The translations under genes were made by a program, and so were the position numbers. From contig CADEFM010000006.1 of assembly GCA_902826605.1 (NCBI GenBank), positions 186,001-250,000 of the forward strand: DNA of 64,000 nt, given 5' to 3'. The stretch is from an uncultured Acidobacteriota bacterium. Lineage in GTDB: Bacteria; Acidobacteriota; Terriglobia; Bryobacterales; Bryobacteraceae. Shown here piece by piece: positions 42,688-51,292 of this stretch; within the stretch, counting starts at the first letter, position 1; every line of letters begins with the position of its first letter. Under the pieces are notes generated by a model, which was not told the origin of the DNA, did not search any database, and worked only from the letters and a program-made list of their open reading frames with translations.

Positions 42688-44046
42688 TTAAGCAACGGCT
42701 CGTTTGGCCTGCTCTAGAACGCCCATCACTTCGGCTTCGTATTGTTGCAGCAGCGCCTTTGTCGGCGCCTCGAACCGCATCACCAGAACTGGTTGCGTGT
42801 TGGACGCGCGCAGCAGTCCCCAGCCCTCACCGAAGAGAACGCGCACGCCGTCCACTTCGATCACGTTGTGGGTGCCACGGAAATGCGCCGCTACGCGTTC
42901 CACAACGTTGAATTTCGTTTCGTCAGGACAATCCACGCGGATTTCCGGCGTTGAGACCATCTTGGGCAACCCTTCGAGCTGTGCTGAAAGCGGCTTGCCG
43001 CTTTTCTCGACGATCTCGATCAAGCGGCACGCCGCATACAGCGCGTCGTCGTAGCCTAAATAGCGATCCGCGAAAAACATGTGCCCCGACATCTCGCCCG
43101 CCAGTTCCGCGTGTTCTTGCTTCATCTTCGCTTTGATCAGCGAATGGCCCGTCTTATACATGATTGGATTGCCGCCCAGCCGCTTTAGTTCGTCGTAAAG
43201 AATCTGCGAACATTTCACTTCCCCGATAAACGTAGCGCCCGGTTTTCGCGTGAGAATTTCCCGTCCGTAGATGAGCAGCAGAAGGTCGCCATAAATGACG
43301 TCTCCGTTTTCATCCACGGCGCCAATGCGGTCGGAATCGCCGTCGAATGCGATCCCCAAATCCGCATGATTCGCCGCCACCGCGTCACGCAGATGCTGAA
43401 GGTTCTCGGGAACCGTCGGATCCGGGTGATGGTTCGGGAAACGGCCGTCCATGTCGAAAAATAATTCAATGGTCTCTACGTTCAGGCGTTTCAATAGTCG
43501 ATGCATGACGGGACCTGCAGTCCCGTTACCCCCGTCGAAGACCACCTTAATGCGCCGTGGAAACGTAAACTGCGATGAAATCTCATCGATGTACGGCTCA
43601 ATCAAATCCACGTTGCGCTGCGATCCGTGGCCCTGGATAAAGTCCCGCCCTTCGATCAATCGCCGCACATCCTGAATCTGCTCTCCGTGCAGTGATCCCG
43701 TGCCGGACACGGTCTTAAAACCGTTAAATTCTGCCGGATTGTGGCTTCCCGTAATCATCACGCCGCCATCGGCCTCCAGGTGTAGTGTGGAGTAATACAG
43801 CAGCGGAGTGGGTACCACTCCGATATCTGTAACCTCACACCCCGTGGAGAGAAGACCTTCGAGCAGCGCGTTATGCAAGCGCGTGGAACTCAAACGGCAA
43901 TCGCGTCCCAGGCTGATCCGCTTGCCGCTCTTACGCTGCAGCATCGTGCCGAGTGCACGTCCCAGGTCGGAGACATCCGGATTCAGCAGCTCGGTATCGG
44001 CAACGCCTCGTATGTCATATTCGCGAAAAATCGTAGCTTTCAACAC
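42688..44046 (-). CDS. Phosphomannomutase/phosphoglucomutase
   Basis: From GTG at 44046 this is a 452-aa alpha-D-phosphohexomutase, matching the usual length. The frame is open to 44490, but that part is unlike the family. Motifs are IFREYDIRG at the N-terminus, the phosphoserine loop GGVMITGSHNPAEFNG (about residue 90), the metal loop AFDGDSDRIGAVDENGD (about 230), the sugar-binding GEMSGHMFFADRY (about 320) and a C-terminal RASNTQPVLVMRFEA phosphate site. It interconverts mannose or glucose 6- and 1-phosphates for nucleotide-sugar and glycan synthesis, for example to feed GDP-mannose to the epimerase-like enzyme near 51 kb. Confidence 0.93.
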   Translation of the reverse strand: MLKATIFREYDIRGVADTELLNPDVSDLGRALGTMLQRKSGKRISLGRDCRLSSTRLHNALLEGLLSTGCEVTDIGVVPTPLLYYSTLHLEADGGVMITGSHNPAEFNGFKTVSGTGSLHGEQIQDVRRLIEGRDFIQGHGSQRNVDLIEPYIDEISSQFTFPRRIKVVFDGGNGTAGPVMHRLLKRLNVETIELFFDMDGRFPNHHPDPTVPENLQHLRDAVAANHADLGIAFDGDSDRIGAVDENGDVIYGDLLLLIYGREILTRKPGATFIGEVKCSQILYDELKRLGGNPIMYKTGHSLIKAKMKQEHAELAGEMSGHMFFADRYLGYDDALYAACRLIEIVEKSGKPLSAQLEGLPKMVSTPEIRVDCPDETKFNVVERVAAHFRGTHNVIEVDGVRVLFGEGWGLLRASNTQPVLVMRFEAPTKALLQQYEAEVMGVLEQAKRAVA

Positions 44047-44196
44047 TACCGCTAGCGTAACAAAACAAGGCGGTATGGGCGCTTGTTCCGGCAGTCCATC
44101 CGCAAAATCTACTGGCTCGCGCCGGAATCGCGCCCCAGTTGGCCCGGCTAGTTGTTTTGGCGGGGAACGTGCTCTTTCGTTCACCGAGGAGCGTGT

Positions 44197-44616
44197 ATGA
44201 CTGACAATACGACCACTTTTGCTGATGGCATTCGGGAGGAAGCGTCCGCACTCGGCGAGAAGCTGGCGAATTCTGCAGAGCGGGTGCAGAACAAGGTATC
44301 CGACATGGGCCGGACTGCCGCGAATAAGATCGACGAGAGCCGGGAAGCCGCGGCAAGTGGCCTTCAAAAAGCCGCATTCACGATTCGCGAAAAAGCTGAA
44401 ACGCTGCTGCCAGTTGGCCAGAAGGTTAGCGGAATGGCGAACGCCGCCGCGGATAAGTTGAACTCCACCGCAGATTACGTGCGGGAACACGACGTGAAAC
44501 GCATGATGACCGGCGTGGAGACTCTGGTCAAGAACAACCCCGTCCCGTCCCTCATTGCTGTGGGAGTCATCGGCTTTCTGGTAGGGAGGGCTTTCAACGC
44601 CAATCGCCAGAAATAA
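44197..44616 (+). CDS. DUF883 (ElaB/YqjD-like) membrane-anchored protein
   Basis: This 139-aa protein has an ATG at 44197, with AGGAG 5 bases upstream. Residues 1-110 form amphipathic helices rich in Ala, Lys and Glu (EKLANSAERVQNKVSDMGRT). A C-terminal membrane helix follows (NPVPSLIAVGVIGFLVGRAF, about 112-131). Known relatives are stress-induced inner-membrane proteins that can bind ribosomes. It is followed 18 bp later by the broken YqjE-like gene, the usual partner of this family. Confidence 0.85.
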   Translation: MTDNTTTFADGIREEASALGEKLANSAERVQNKVSDMGRTAANKIDESREAAASGLQKAAFTIREKAETLLPVGQKVSGMANAAADKLNSTADYVREHDVKRMMTGVETLVKNNPVPSLIAVGVIGFLVGRAFNANRQK

Positions 44617-44634
44617 GGCCCGGGGAGGACTACC

Positions 44635-44903
44635 ATGGCTGCGATAGAACGATCCCTAGGCAGCTGTTTTTCAGGACACTATTCATAACGTACAGGACAT
44701 CGTGCGATCGGACGGAGTTCCGGGAAGAAGCGGGCAAGGCGAAGTCTTCCGCCCTTCTTGGCGTCGCATTCGGAGGGGGTGTCCTTTTGGCCACAATCGT
44801 GGGGCCTGTCCGGAGGGTTCGGCGCAGAGATTCCCCGCTGCGATTCCCGGATTCCAAGAACAATGCCGGCAAGCTGAGAAAGGACCTTTCCACCCAGGTT
44901 TAG
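44635..44903 (+). pseudogene. Frameshifted YqjE/phage-holin-family gene
   Basis: An ATG at 44635 with GGGGAGG upstream opens AAIERSLG, but the frame stops within 20 codons. Shifting frame gives FQDTIHNVQDIVRS, and shifting again gives REEAGKAKSSALLGVAFGGG followed by VLLATIVG, then a TAG at 44901-44903. Joined, these read like the N-terminus of a YqjE-type small membrane protein. Its second membrane helix is not recognisable, so the 3' half is also damaged or deleted. It sits between the DUF883 and BON genes. At least two frameshifts make sequencing error alone unlikely, but that should be excluded. Confidence 0.65.
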
Positions 44904-44988
44904 CCAACTTTAGAGAGGATAGACAACAAAAAAACTAGTATCAAACACGCTCTCGTATGCATCTATTGAACAGGAGGATTTTAAAGTT

Positions 44989-45531
44989 ATGCTTGCCAAG
45001 TACGCATTCGCAGCTTTTCTCGCTGGGTGCGCTTTTGTCGGAACCGGCCTGGCTCAGGACCGGAATAAGGGCGACCGGTCGCTGTCCCGGCTGGAAAAGG
45101 AAGTCCGGCATGAGATCCTGACGCAGCCTTTTTTGGATGTGTTCGACGATATTAGCTTTCGCATCGACGGGTACAAGGTCACGCTTCTAGGTCACGTGAC
45201 CCGGCCTAACGTGAAGGCGACAATCGAGCAGTCCGTAAAAGAGATTGAAGGCGTCGAATCTGTGAGTAATCAGATCGAGGTTCTGCCGCTCAGCGTTAAC
45301 GATGATCGCTTGCGCATCGCGTTGTATCAAGCGATTTATGGCGACGTGGCTCTGCAACGTTACGCCTTGCCATGGATCAGACCGATTCGCATTATCGTCA
45401 AGAATGGTCATGCGACATTGGAGGGCGTCGTGCAGCGTGAAGCGGACAAGAACCTGGCGGGAATTCGGGCCAACGGCGTCGGCGGCGTATTCTCGGTGAC
45501 AAACAATCTGCGCATCGAGAAGTCGAGCTAA
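44989..45531 (+). CDS. Secreted BON-domain protein
   Basis: This 180-aa protein has a signal peptide (about residues 1-22, FAAFLAGCAFVGTGLA). Two BON repeats follow: VRHEILTQPFLDVFDDISFR...GYKVTLLGHVTRPNVKATIE (about 38-95) and LRIALYQAIYGDVALQRYAL...GHATLEGVVQREADKN (about 104-160). BON proteins are periplasmic or outer-membrane associated and help with envelope stress. A GGAGGA precedes the ATG. It ends the DUF883/YqjE/BON set and is followed by a clear hairpin. Confidence 0.88.
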   Translation: MLAKYAFAAFLAGCAFVGTGLAQDRNKGDRSLSRLEKEVRHEILTQPFLDVFDDISFRIDGYKVTLLGHVTRPNVKATIEQSVKEIEGVESVSNQIEVLPLSVNDDRLRIALYQAIYGDVALQRYALPWIRPIRIIVKNGHATLEGVVQREADKNLAGIRANGVGGVFSVTNNLRIEKSS

Positions 45532-45557
45532 CGAACGCGAGTACTCTAAACCTCCTG

Positions 45558-45596
45558 CACCCCCAGATCGCCTGTGAACAGCGCGATTTGGGGGTG
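45558..45596 (+). terminator. Stem-loop terminator after the BON gene
   Basis: A 14-bp stem (CACCCCCAGATCGC at 45558-45571 with GCGATTTGGGGGTG at 45583-45596, one G-T pair) surrounds an 11-base loop. It lies 26 bp after the BON gene stop. The following TATTGTAT is only weakly T-rich, and the aldolase gene starts 18 bp later, so part of the stem could also influence that gene. Confidence 0.65.
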
Positions 45597-45614
45597 TATT
45601 GTATGCTGAAATAA

Positions 45615-46694
45615 ATGCCCCAAGCTAAGCTCGAACAAGTACAAGTCAAAGAATATCTCAGCGCCAGTTCCAAACACCTCTTGGAATTCGATCAGCCCAA
45701 GATTAAGCGCGAACGTCTGCACCTGCCCGGACCGGATTCCGTGGACCGTATTTTTGCCGTATCCAACCGGAGCAATCGCGTGATCGCTAACATTCAGCGT
45801 CTTATGAGTAGCGGACGGCTAGGAGGCACCGGGTATGTGTCGATCCTGCCAGTCGATCAGGGCATCGAACATTCCGCTGGTGCTAGTTTCGCGAAAAATC
45901 CGGATTACTTCGATCCCGGCAAAATAGTGGAGTTAGCCATTGAGGGAGGTTGCAACGGCGTCGCCTCCACCTTCGGCGTGCTGGCCGCGGTCGCCCGGCA
46001 ATATGCGCATAAGATCCCGTTCATTGTGAAAGTGAACCATAATGAGTTGCTCACGTACCCCAATAAGTTTGACCAAATCATGTTCGGGACGGTCAAGGAT
46101 GCGTTCGAAATGGGCGCTGCCGCCATCGGCGCGACCATTTATTTTGGATCTCCGGAAAGCGGGCGTCAAATCATTGAAGTGAGTGAAGCGTTCGCGCAAG
46201 CCCATGAACTGGGGATGGCGACCATCCTGTGGTGCTATACCCGCAGCGCTGGATTCAAACGTGACAAGGATTACCACGTTTCGGCCGATCTAACGGGCCA
46301 GGCCAACCACCTGGGAGTAACCATTCAAGCCGACATCATTAAGCAAAAACTTCCTGAAAATAATGGGGGCTTCAAAGCGTTGAACACCGAATCGAGCTAC
46401 GGAAAGCTCGATCCGCGCATGTATGACGAACTAGCCTCCGATCACCCCATAGATCTGTGCCGGTATCAGGTGGCTAACTGCTACATGGGACGCATAGGTT
46501 TGATCAACAGCGGCGGTCCCTCCGGCAAGGATGACACAGCGGAAGCGGTCGCTACGGCAGTGATCAACAAACGTGCCGGCGGCATGGGCCTCATTTCGGG
46601 TCGCAAGGCATTTCAGCGCCCGATGGCGGAAGGCGTGAAGCTGTTGAACACGATCCAGGATGTCTATCTGGATCCCACCATCACTGTCCCGTAA
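45615..46694 (+). CDS. fbaB: Class I fructose-bisphosphate aldolase (DhnA/FbaB type)
   Basis: This 359-aa enzyme of the DeoC/LacD/DhnA group splits or forms fructose-1,6-bisphosphate using a Schiff-base lysine instead of a metal. [18 protein letters not shown] is the hallmark N-terminal segment, and [14 protein letters not shown] is the substrate region. The barrel's later strands carry [12 protein letters not shown] and [20 protein letters not shown], which also holds the phosphate-binding glycines. It serves glycolysis or gluconeogenesis in the cytoplasm. It stands alone after a terminator, convergent with the HipA-like gene. Confidence 0.93.
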   Translation: MPQAKLEQVQVKEYLSASSKHLLEFDQPKIKRERLHLPGPDSVDRIFAVSNRSNRVIANIQRLMSSGRLGGTGYVSILPVDQGIEHSAGASFAKNPDYFDPGKIVELAIEGGCNGVASTFGVLAAVARQYAHKIPFIVKVNHNELLTYPNKFDQIMFGTVKDAFEMGAAAIGATIYFGSPESGRQIIEVSEAFAQAHELGMATILWCYTRSAGFKRDKDYHVSADLTGQANHLGVTIQADIIKQKLPENNGGFKALNTESSYGKLDPRMYDELASDHPIDLCRYQVANCYMGRIGLINSGGPSGKDDTAEAVATAVINKRAGGMGLISGRKAFQRPMAEGVKLLNTIQDVYLDPTITVP

Positions 46695-46709
46695 CGCCGC
46701 GTAGCGTTA
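46692..46709. terminator. Palindrome covering both stops of convergent genes
   Basis: TAACGC (46692-46697) and GCGTTA (46704-46709) form a perfect 6-bp inverted repeat around CGCGTA. The forward TAA is the aldolase stop, and the TAA on the other strand is the stop of the HipA-like gene. It may act as a small bidirectional terminator or an mRNA 3'-end hairpin; no T-run is present. Confidence 0.4.
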
Positions 46710-47540
46710 TGCCCAGGCCGGAAACGGGTTCGACTTCGCTTTCCGGCACGCCTCCATTAAGTCCGGCACACGACGGCGGCGGCGCATCAACTGATCGAGC
46801 AGTGCGTCCAATGCGCCTTCGTCTCCAGCCAGCCACGCCGGGGGGATTTGCTTCACAGCTTGATCAACAATCGCCTCTGGAAAATGTACGATGCGTTCCA
46901 GCCACGGCTCGAAATCCTGCAGGCTGCGGACGCTCGCATACACCATAACCCGATGGTAGATGCCCTGCAGCGGCGCGTCGTCAAGACGCCAGTGGTCGCC
47001 GCCGAATACAAAGCCGTGGTCGATCATCTGTGCCACGAATCCCACTTGCCGAGGATGCGCCGCATGCGCTGGCAGCCACTCTTTTAAGAGCGCTCGAAAG
47101 AAGACGGCTTGTCGGGAGTCCGCGTTTCCCATCCACTGGTCGAACGCCAGCATCCCCCGGAAATCCATCAGGTTTTCGACTTTGGTGAGCAGGGCGTCGG
47201 GCAGGAAGTCATACACCACAATGCGGGTGGGGTCGCCCGGGAAACGAGAGCCGAAATGCCACCCCGGCTCCACCGGACGACGAGAACTGCCAAGTTGAAG
47301 ATGCACGTCCGGATGTGCCTCCAGAAACTCGGGCGCAACGCGCACCATGGCCGCGTCGGCCCCCGGCAACCCCAAGTACTTCAGGAACACGCTGGCAATC
47401 CATTCGTTCACCAGCACGCGGCGATGCTGCGGATTATTCGAAAACTTGACGACGTAGAAATGGCCGTCCTCGGCTTCCAGCAGATGTGCTTGCGCTCCAC
47501 CGCGCATTTTACGGATCAGTCGGCGAGCGTCAACCGGCAT
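46707..47540 (-). CDS. HipA-like kinase domain protein
   Basis: This 277-aa protein is a compact HipA-like kinase (HipA_2 type), lacking the usual N-subdomain. The ATP lysine is in YVVKFSNNPQ (about residue 31), the pairing glutamate in VNEWIAS (about 46), the catalytic segment is FDQWMGNADSRQAVF (about 134), and the metal aspartate is in QMIDHGFVFGG (about 171). HipA kinases phosphorylate proteins such as glutamyl-tRNA synthetase, but this subgroup's target is unknown. No hipB-like antitoxin is next to it, so it is probably not a classical toxin. Confidence 0.85.
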   Translation of the reverse strand: MPVDARRLIRKMRGGAQAHLLEAEDGHFYVVKFSNNPQHRRVLVNEWIASVFLKYLGLPGADAAMVRVAPEFLEAHPDVHLQLGSSRRPVEPGWHFGSRFPGDPTRIVVYDFLPDALLTKVENLMDFRGMLAFDQWMGNADSRQAVFFRALLKEWLPAHAAHPRQVGFVAQMIDHGFVFGGDHWRLDDAPLQGIYHRVMVYASVRSLQDFEPWLERIVHFPEAIVDQAVKQIPPAWLAGDEGALDALLDQLMRRRRRVPDLMEACRKAKSNPFPAWA

Positions 47541-47615
47541 GCAGGAAGGGGTCCCGCCGCATGCGCGAAGGCGTCTGTGGGTTTCGCTTCAAAATGCAGT
47601 ACTCTTAGAAATTAT

Positions 47616-47828
47616 ATGCCGGATGATAAAGATATCACGCCGCGACCGACAGGCGCGAGCAAAGAAGAAGTCGCATTGGAACTGATGCGATTCATTGCCT
47701 CCACCACTGGGATGGGTAAAACGTCGGCCGGAGCCGGATTCACCGGCAAAGCTCAAAAGACCACTGAAGAACAGGTGGATGCGCTGCTGCAACTGTACGA
47801 ACGCTGCCGGGGTGTTGTGAGTAAGTAA
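47616..47828 (+). CDS. Small protein of unknown function (70 aa)
   Basis: The ATG at 47616 gives a 70-aa protein. It has a helix (SKEEVALELMRFIASTTGMG), a glycine-rich turn (SAGAGFTGKAQ) and a second helix (TTEEQVDALLQLYERCRGVV). I do not recognise a named family, but the pattern looks conserved and protein-like, and similar short proteins seem common in Acidobacteria. It is divergent from the HipA-like gene (75 bp apart). No clear ribosome site is visible. Confidence 0.65.
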   Translation: MPDDKDITPRPTGASKEEVALELMRFIASTTGMGKTSAGAGFTGKAQKTTEEQVDALLQLYERCRGVVSK

Positions 47829-47830
47829 AG

Positions 47831-47875
47831 GCCCGCCCGAATAACTCCGACTGGGATACCGTAGCGGGCTACTTT
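47831..47875 (+). terminator. Possible terminator between convergent genes
   Basis: GCCCGC at 47831-47836 can pair with GCGGGC at 47864-47869, and GTAG-CGGG-CTAC at 47861-47872 is an alternative short hairpin. TTTTT follows at 47873-47877. It would end transcription of the 70-aa gene and overlaps the stop of the histone-like gene on the other strand. Confidence 0.4.
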
Positions 47876-48378
47876 TTGCCTTTGGGCGCTGGGCGCTTGG
47901 CGGCCTTTTTCTTGGCAGGCGCTTTCTTGGCCGCCTTCTTGGGCGCGGCGCGTTTCACCGCCTTTTTGGCTGCCGCTCGCTTAGGAGCTTTCTTCGCGGC
48001 GGATTTCTTCACCGCCGCTTTCTTGGGCGTTGACTTTTTGGCGGCCTTTTTCGCCGCCTTTTTGGGTGCGGCTTTCCTTGCGGCAGTCTTGGCTTTGGCC
48101 GCCTTCTTGGGCACCGGCTTCTTGGCTGCGGGTTTCGCTGCGGCTTTTTTCACCGGCTTTCGCGGAGGCGTGTCCACGGTGATGGCGGACTTGCCGCTGA
48201 GTTCCTCAATTGCCACAACCTCGGCAATCACCACGGCCGGCGTAAGTTCCGGCTCGGATAGCGGTAGATCGTCGTCGTCCAACCCGTAGTCGCCCATGTC
48301 GTCGTCCAGGCCGATGTCGGCGCCCTCGTCGTAATCGTCGAGCTTATCGTCATTCATCGACAGCCGGTAATCGTTCAT
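47869..48378 (-). CDS. Histone H1-like lysine/alanine-rich protein with acidic N-terminus
   Basis: This 169-aa protein has two opposite halves. Residues 1-45 are strongly acidic (DDKLDDYDEGADIGLDDDMG). Residues about 72-169 are a low-complexity run of Lys, Ala and Pro with repeated AAKK, PKKAA and KRAA units, as in eukaryotic H1 tails and bacterial H1-like proteins. It probably binds DNA and compacts the nucleoid, and the acidic part may moderate this. GGAGG lies 9 bases before the ATG. The repeats may be prone to slippage. An RNA-binding role cannot be excluded. Confidence 0.85.
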   Translation of the reverse strand: MNDYRLSMNDDKLDDYDEGADIGLDDDMGDYGLDDDDLPLSEPELTPAVVIAEVVAIEELSGKSAITVDTPPRKPVKKAAAKPAAKKPVPKKAAKAKTAARKAAPKKAAKKAAKKSTPKKAAVKKSAAKKAPKRAAAKKAVKRAAPKKAAKKAPAKKKAAKRPAPKGKK

Positions 48379-48471
48379 TCCTGTATGCCTCCTTGCAGGC
48401 TTAATCAGAACTTAGAATATCGCGTTTTGGGGTGAAGGCAAGCGAAAAGGTTGACGGAGAAAAGCCCGCGG

Positions 48472-50163
48472 TTAACCGCGCGTGCCGCGCGCGTGCCGTG
48501 GCGTTGCCGATGCGGATGGTTTCTTGGGACTGACTGGCGCGGCGCTCTTTCCGTGTGCCAACGGCTTGCTCTGCTTCATGGACCGGCCGGTGGCATGCCG
48601 GGCCTTTCGCGCAGTGCCCTTTGCTGGTTCTTTGGACGAAACGCTCCGCTCGGCTGCATAAGCAACCGGGATGGCAATCCAGGAGCCGGCTTCCGGGGCG
48701 TCTTCCTCGTCTGCATGATTGGCGGCCAGTACAGCGGCGGTCCCAGTCTTGAATCGCTGGGCGATTTCCGTGAATGTCTCCCCCGCTCCCAAGCGGTGCA
48801 CACGCCAAGTGTCCCTGCGAGTGGAAGGAATGACGTGGAAGGCGGCTTCTAACTGTGGAAGAGAACCTTTCGGAACGTGGATCGAATGCCCGGCCGGTGC
48901 AGTTAAACGAATCACGCTCGGATTCATATCCCGCAACTCGGAGATCGTCCTATCCACCGCATCGGCGATTAACCCCAGATGCGTGGCGGATTCCAGATGG
49001 ATGGTGTCGTAGGCTAGCGCCGGGTCCAAGTCCAAATCCTCCAGCCCGTAATCCTTGGCGTTTTTCGCCATGATTGTCATGGCTAGGATCGCCGGTACGT
49101 AGTTGCTGGTTTCCTTCGGCAGTGCATTCAGCCGCTTAAGCTGCCAATAATCGGCGTAGCCGGTGCGCTGGATCGCCCGATCCACGCAACCAGGGCCGCA
49201 ATTGTACGCAGCCATTGCCAGATACCAATCACCGAAGTGTTCGTATAGATCGTGCAGATGCCGGGCCGCGGCGCGCGTGGCTTGTTCGGGGTCCATGCGG
49301 TCGTCCGTAGCGGCCGTCTGCATCAGTCCATACTCCCGGCCTCTGAACGCCGCGAATTGCCAGATTCCTACGCATTTTGCGCGAGAGACGGCGCGAGGCA
49401 CGAATCCGGACTCGGCTTGCGCCAGAAAGATAAGTTCCTGGGGCACGCCCTCTTCCGCCAGAATCCGTTCAATCATCGCCTTATAGCGTCCGGAGCGCCG
49501 GATCCCGTAGCTGATGATTTTCTTCCCGCGCGTGCTGGAAAAAAAATTGATGTAGCTGTTGACGGAGTCGCTTTCTTCCAGCGGAAGCTGCGATGCGGTA
49601 GCCATGACCTGTTCGCGGACCTTGTCCCGCAGGTTGGGGTCTACCGGGAAGGTCATGTTCAAAATGCCGTCCAGAGGCGAGTCTTCAAACGCCGTTTCCG
49701 GTCCCTCGCCGGCATGTTCGTCCGCGTCGTACCGATAGATGTCCTCAATCAACGTTTCAATGCGCCGTTCCAGGCGCGCCCGGTCCGTGACGCTTTCCGG
49801 AGCGGTCATGAGGATCGCAAGCGCCTGGTCGAATTCCCGCCGCGCGTCCTCCGTTCGTCCTTGCTGATGGGCCCTTTTCCCGATTGCAAATCGATCTTCG
49901 GCGCGCTTAATCAGGAAGTCGCTATCGGCGGGGCGGGGAACCGTTGGGAGGGAACTGGTGAAATCGGCGGTTTCGTTCGCGTAGTAGGCCAGAGTGAGCG
50001 GGGGCGCTTCAATGCTGGGCAGCGGAGTTTGTGGCGCGCGTTGGGTGGCCGGAACTGGCGGCACAAAATAGCGCCGGAACTGGCTTGATGATGTGGTCCC
50101 AGCGCAGCCAGTGAGGCCGGCTGCTACAGCCACGACGCTCGAAAGCGCCGTAAGCCGTCTCAT
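48472..50163 (-). CDS. MltD-type lytic transglycosylase lipoprotein with LysM
   Basis: This 563-aa protein has a lipobox near residue 20 (AVAAGLTGC), so it should be a lipoprotein. Residues about 85-130 are a TPR-like helical region. The SLT domain (about 210-350) has the catalytic Glu in IFLAQAESGFVPRAVS, then CVGIWQFAAFRGREYGL and MAAYNCGPG. A LysM domain follows (about 450-505, WRVHRLGAGETFTEIAQRF), then a basic Lys/Ala/Pro tail. It cleaves peptidoglycan glycan strands, making anhydro-muropeptides. Confidence 0.93.
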   Translation of the reverse strand: MRRLTALSSVVAVAAGLTGCAGTTSSSQFRRYFVPPVPATQRAPQTPLPSIEAPPLTLAYYANETADFTSSLPTVPRPADSDFLIKRAEDRFAIGKRAHQQGRTEDARREFDQALAILMTAPESVTDRARLERRIETLIEDIYRYDADEHAGEGPETAFEDSPLDGILNMTFPVDPNLRDKVREQVMATASQLPLEESDSVNSYINFFSSTRGKKIISYGIRRSGRYKAMIERILAEEGVPQELIFLAQAESGFVPRAVSRAKCVGIWQFAAFRGREYGLMQTAATDDRMDPEQATRAAARHLHDLYEHFGDWYLAMAAYNCGPGCVDRAIQRTGYADYWQLKRLNALPKETSNYVPAILAMTIMAKNAKDYGLEDLDLDPALAYDTIHLESATHLGLIADAVDRTISELRDMNPSVIRLTAPAGHSIHVPKGSLPQLEAAFHVIPSTRRDTWRVHRLGAGETFTEIAQRFKTGTAAVLAANHADEEDAPEAGSWIAIPVAYAAERSVSSKEPAKGTARKARHATGRSMKQSKPLAHGKSAAPVSPKKPSASATPRHARGTRG

Positions 50164-50281
50164 CCTGCATCTCCCATACTATTGGAGACTCCGTAACCAG
50201 GGCCAGCGTTTCTCATGGTACCCGCACAGTGTACCAGATCCATCGGCAGGGGTGAACCGGCTTCTTAGTGAGCCGTAGTAC

Positions 50282-51259
50282 TTACGCCGTTTTAGTACTT
50301 GTCAGCTCCGTTTGGGTTGCAATCCACCGGTAGGTCTTTTCCAATCCCTGCCGCAGGGAGTACATCGGCGCCCAGCCCAGCCTGCTTTGAATCAGCCGGT
50401 TATCGGAGTTTCGGCCGCGCACTCCCAGGGGACCCTCAATGTGGTGGATACTCAGCTTCTTTCCGGCGATTTCCATCACCATTTCGGCCAGGCGGTTGAT
50501 GCTTACCATTTCCTCCGAGCCGATATTTACCGGACCCATGAAATCCGACTCCATCAGGCGTCGAATGCCTTCGATGCATTCATCGATGTATAGAAACGAT
50601 CGCGTCTGCCGCCCGTCCCCCCACACTTCGATCGATCCGCCATCTCGCGCTTCGGACACCTTCCGGCACACGGCCGCCGGAGCCTTTTCCTTGCCGCCGG
50701 TCCAGGTTCCCTCGGGTCCGAAAATATTGTGAAAGCGCGCGATGCGAACCTGGGTGCCATAGTTGCGCTGGTACGCCAGATACAAGCGTTCGCTAAAAAG
50801 CTTCTCCCAGCCGTATTCGGAATCGGGGGCCGCGGGGTATGCCGAATCCTCCGAGCACTTGGGGTTGTCTGGATCGGTCTGGTTATGCTCCGGATAAATA
50901 CAAGCCGATGACGAGTAGAAGAATTTCTTCACACCGGCCTGGTGGCCGAACTCCAGTGTGTTCAGGTTAATCGTCGCGGAGTTATGCAGCACTGCAGCGT
51001 CATGCGCACCCGTGAATAGATAGCCTGCTCCGCCCATATCGGCGGCTAGCTGGTACACTTCATCGATTCCCTCTACGGCCCCGCGTGCCACCTGCTGATC
51101 GCGCAAATCGCCAACGATGAACTCATCGGCTGGCGGTTCTGCAAATTCGTGGCGCTTCAAATCCACCGCACGGACCCAATTTCCCTCTGTCTTAAGACGC
51201 TTGACCAGATGGCCTCCGATAAAGCCACCCGCACCGTTTACCAGAATTCGTTTCCTCAT
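50282..51259 (-). CDS. NAD-dependent sugar epimerase, GDP-mannose 3,5-epimerase-like
   Basis: This 325-aa extended SDR enzyme has the NAD-binding GAGGFIGGHLVKRL at the N-terminus, DLRD and LAADMGGAGY. The active-site segment FYSSSACIYPEHNQTDPDNP with a downstream YGWEK supplies the Cys, Tyr and Lys that in plant GDP-mannose 3,5-epimerase do the chemistry. RFHNIFGPEGTWTGGKEKAP also matches that enzyme. It may make GDP-L-galactose or a related sugar. It is divergent from a membrane glycosyltransferase gene 33 bp away. Confidence 0.87.
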   Translation of the reverse strand: MRKRILVNGAGGFIGGHLVKRLKTEGNWVRAVDLKRHEFAEPPADEFIVGDLRDQQVARGAVEGIDEVYQLAADMGGAGYLFTGAHDAAVLHNSATINLNTLEFGHQAGVKKFFYSSSACIYPEHNQTDPDNPKCSEDSAYPAAPDSEYGWEKLFSERLYLAYQRNYGTQVRIARFHNIFGPEGTWTGGKEKAPAAVCRKVSEARDGGSIEVWGDGRQTRSFLYIDECIEGIRRLMESDFMGPVNIGSEEMVSINRLAEMVMEIAGKKLSIHHIEGPLGVRGRNSDNRLIQSRLGWAPMYSLRQGLEKTYRWIATQTELTSTKTA

Positions 51260-51292
51260 GTGTGCAATGATATTCAGTCTACCCCTTTACAA

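Noticed and set aside
44047..44490. N-terminal extension of the phosphohexomutase open frame
   Set aside because: The extension runs opposite the DUF883 gene and does not resemble the family. The GTG at 44046 gives the normal length.
44702..44938. 78-aa open frame over the YqjE relic
   Set aside because: Its translation is Arg/Gly/Pro-rich without pattern, while the other two frames give pieces of a known family.
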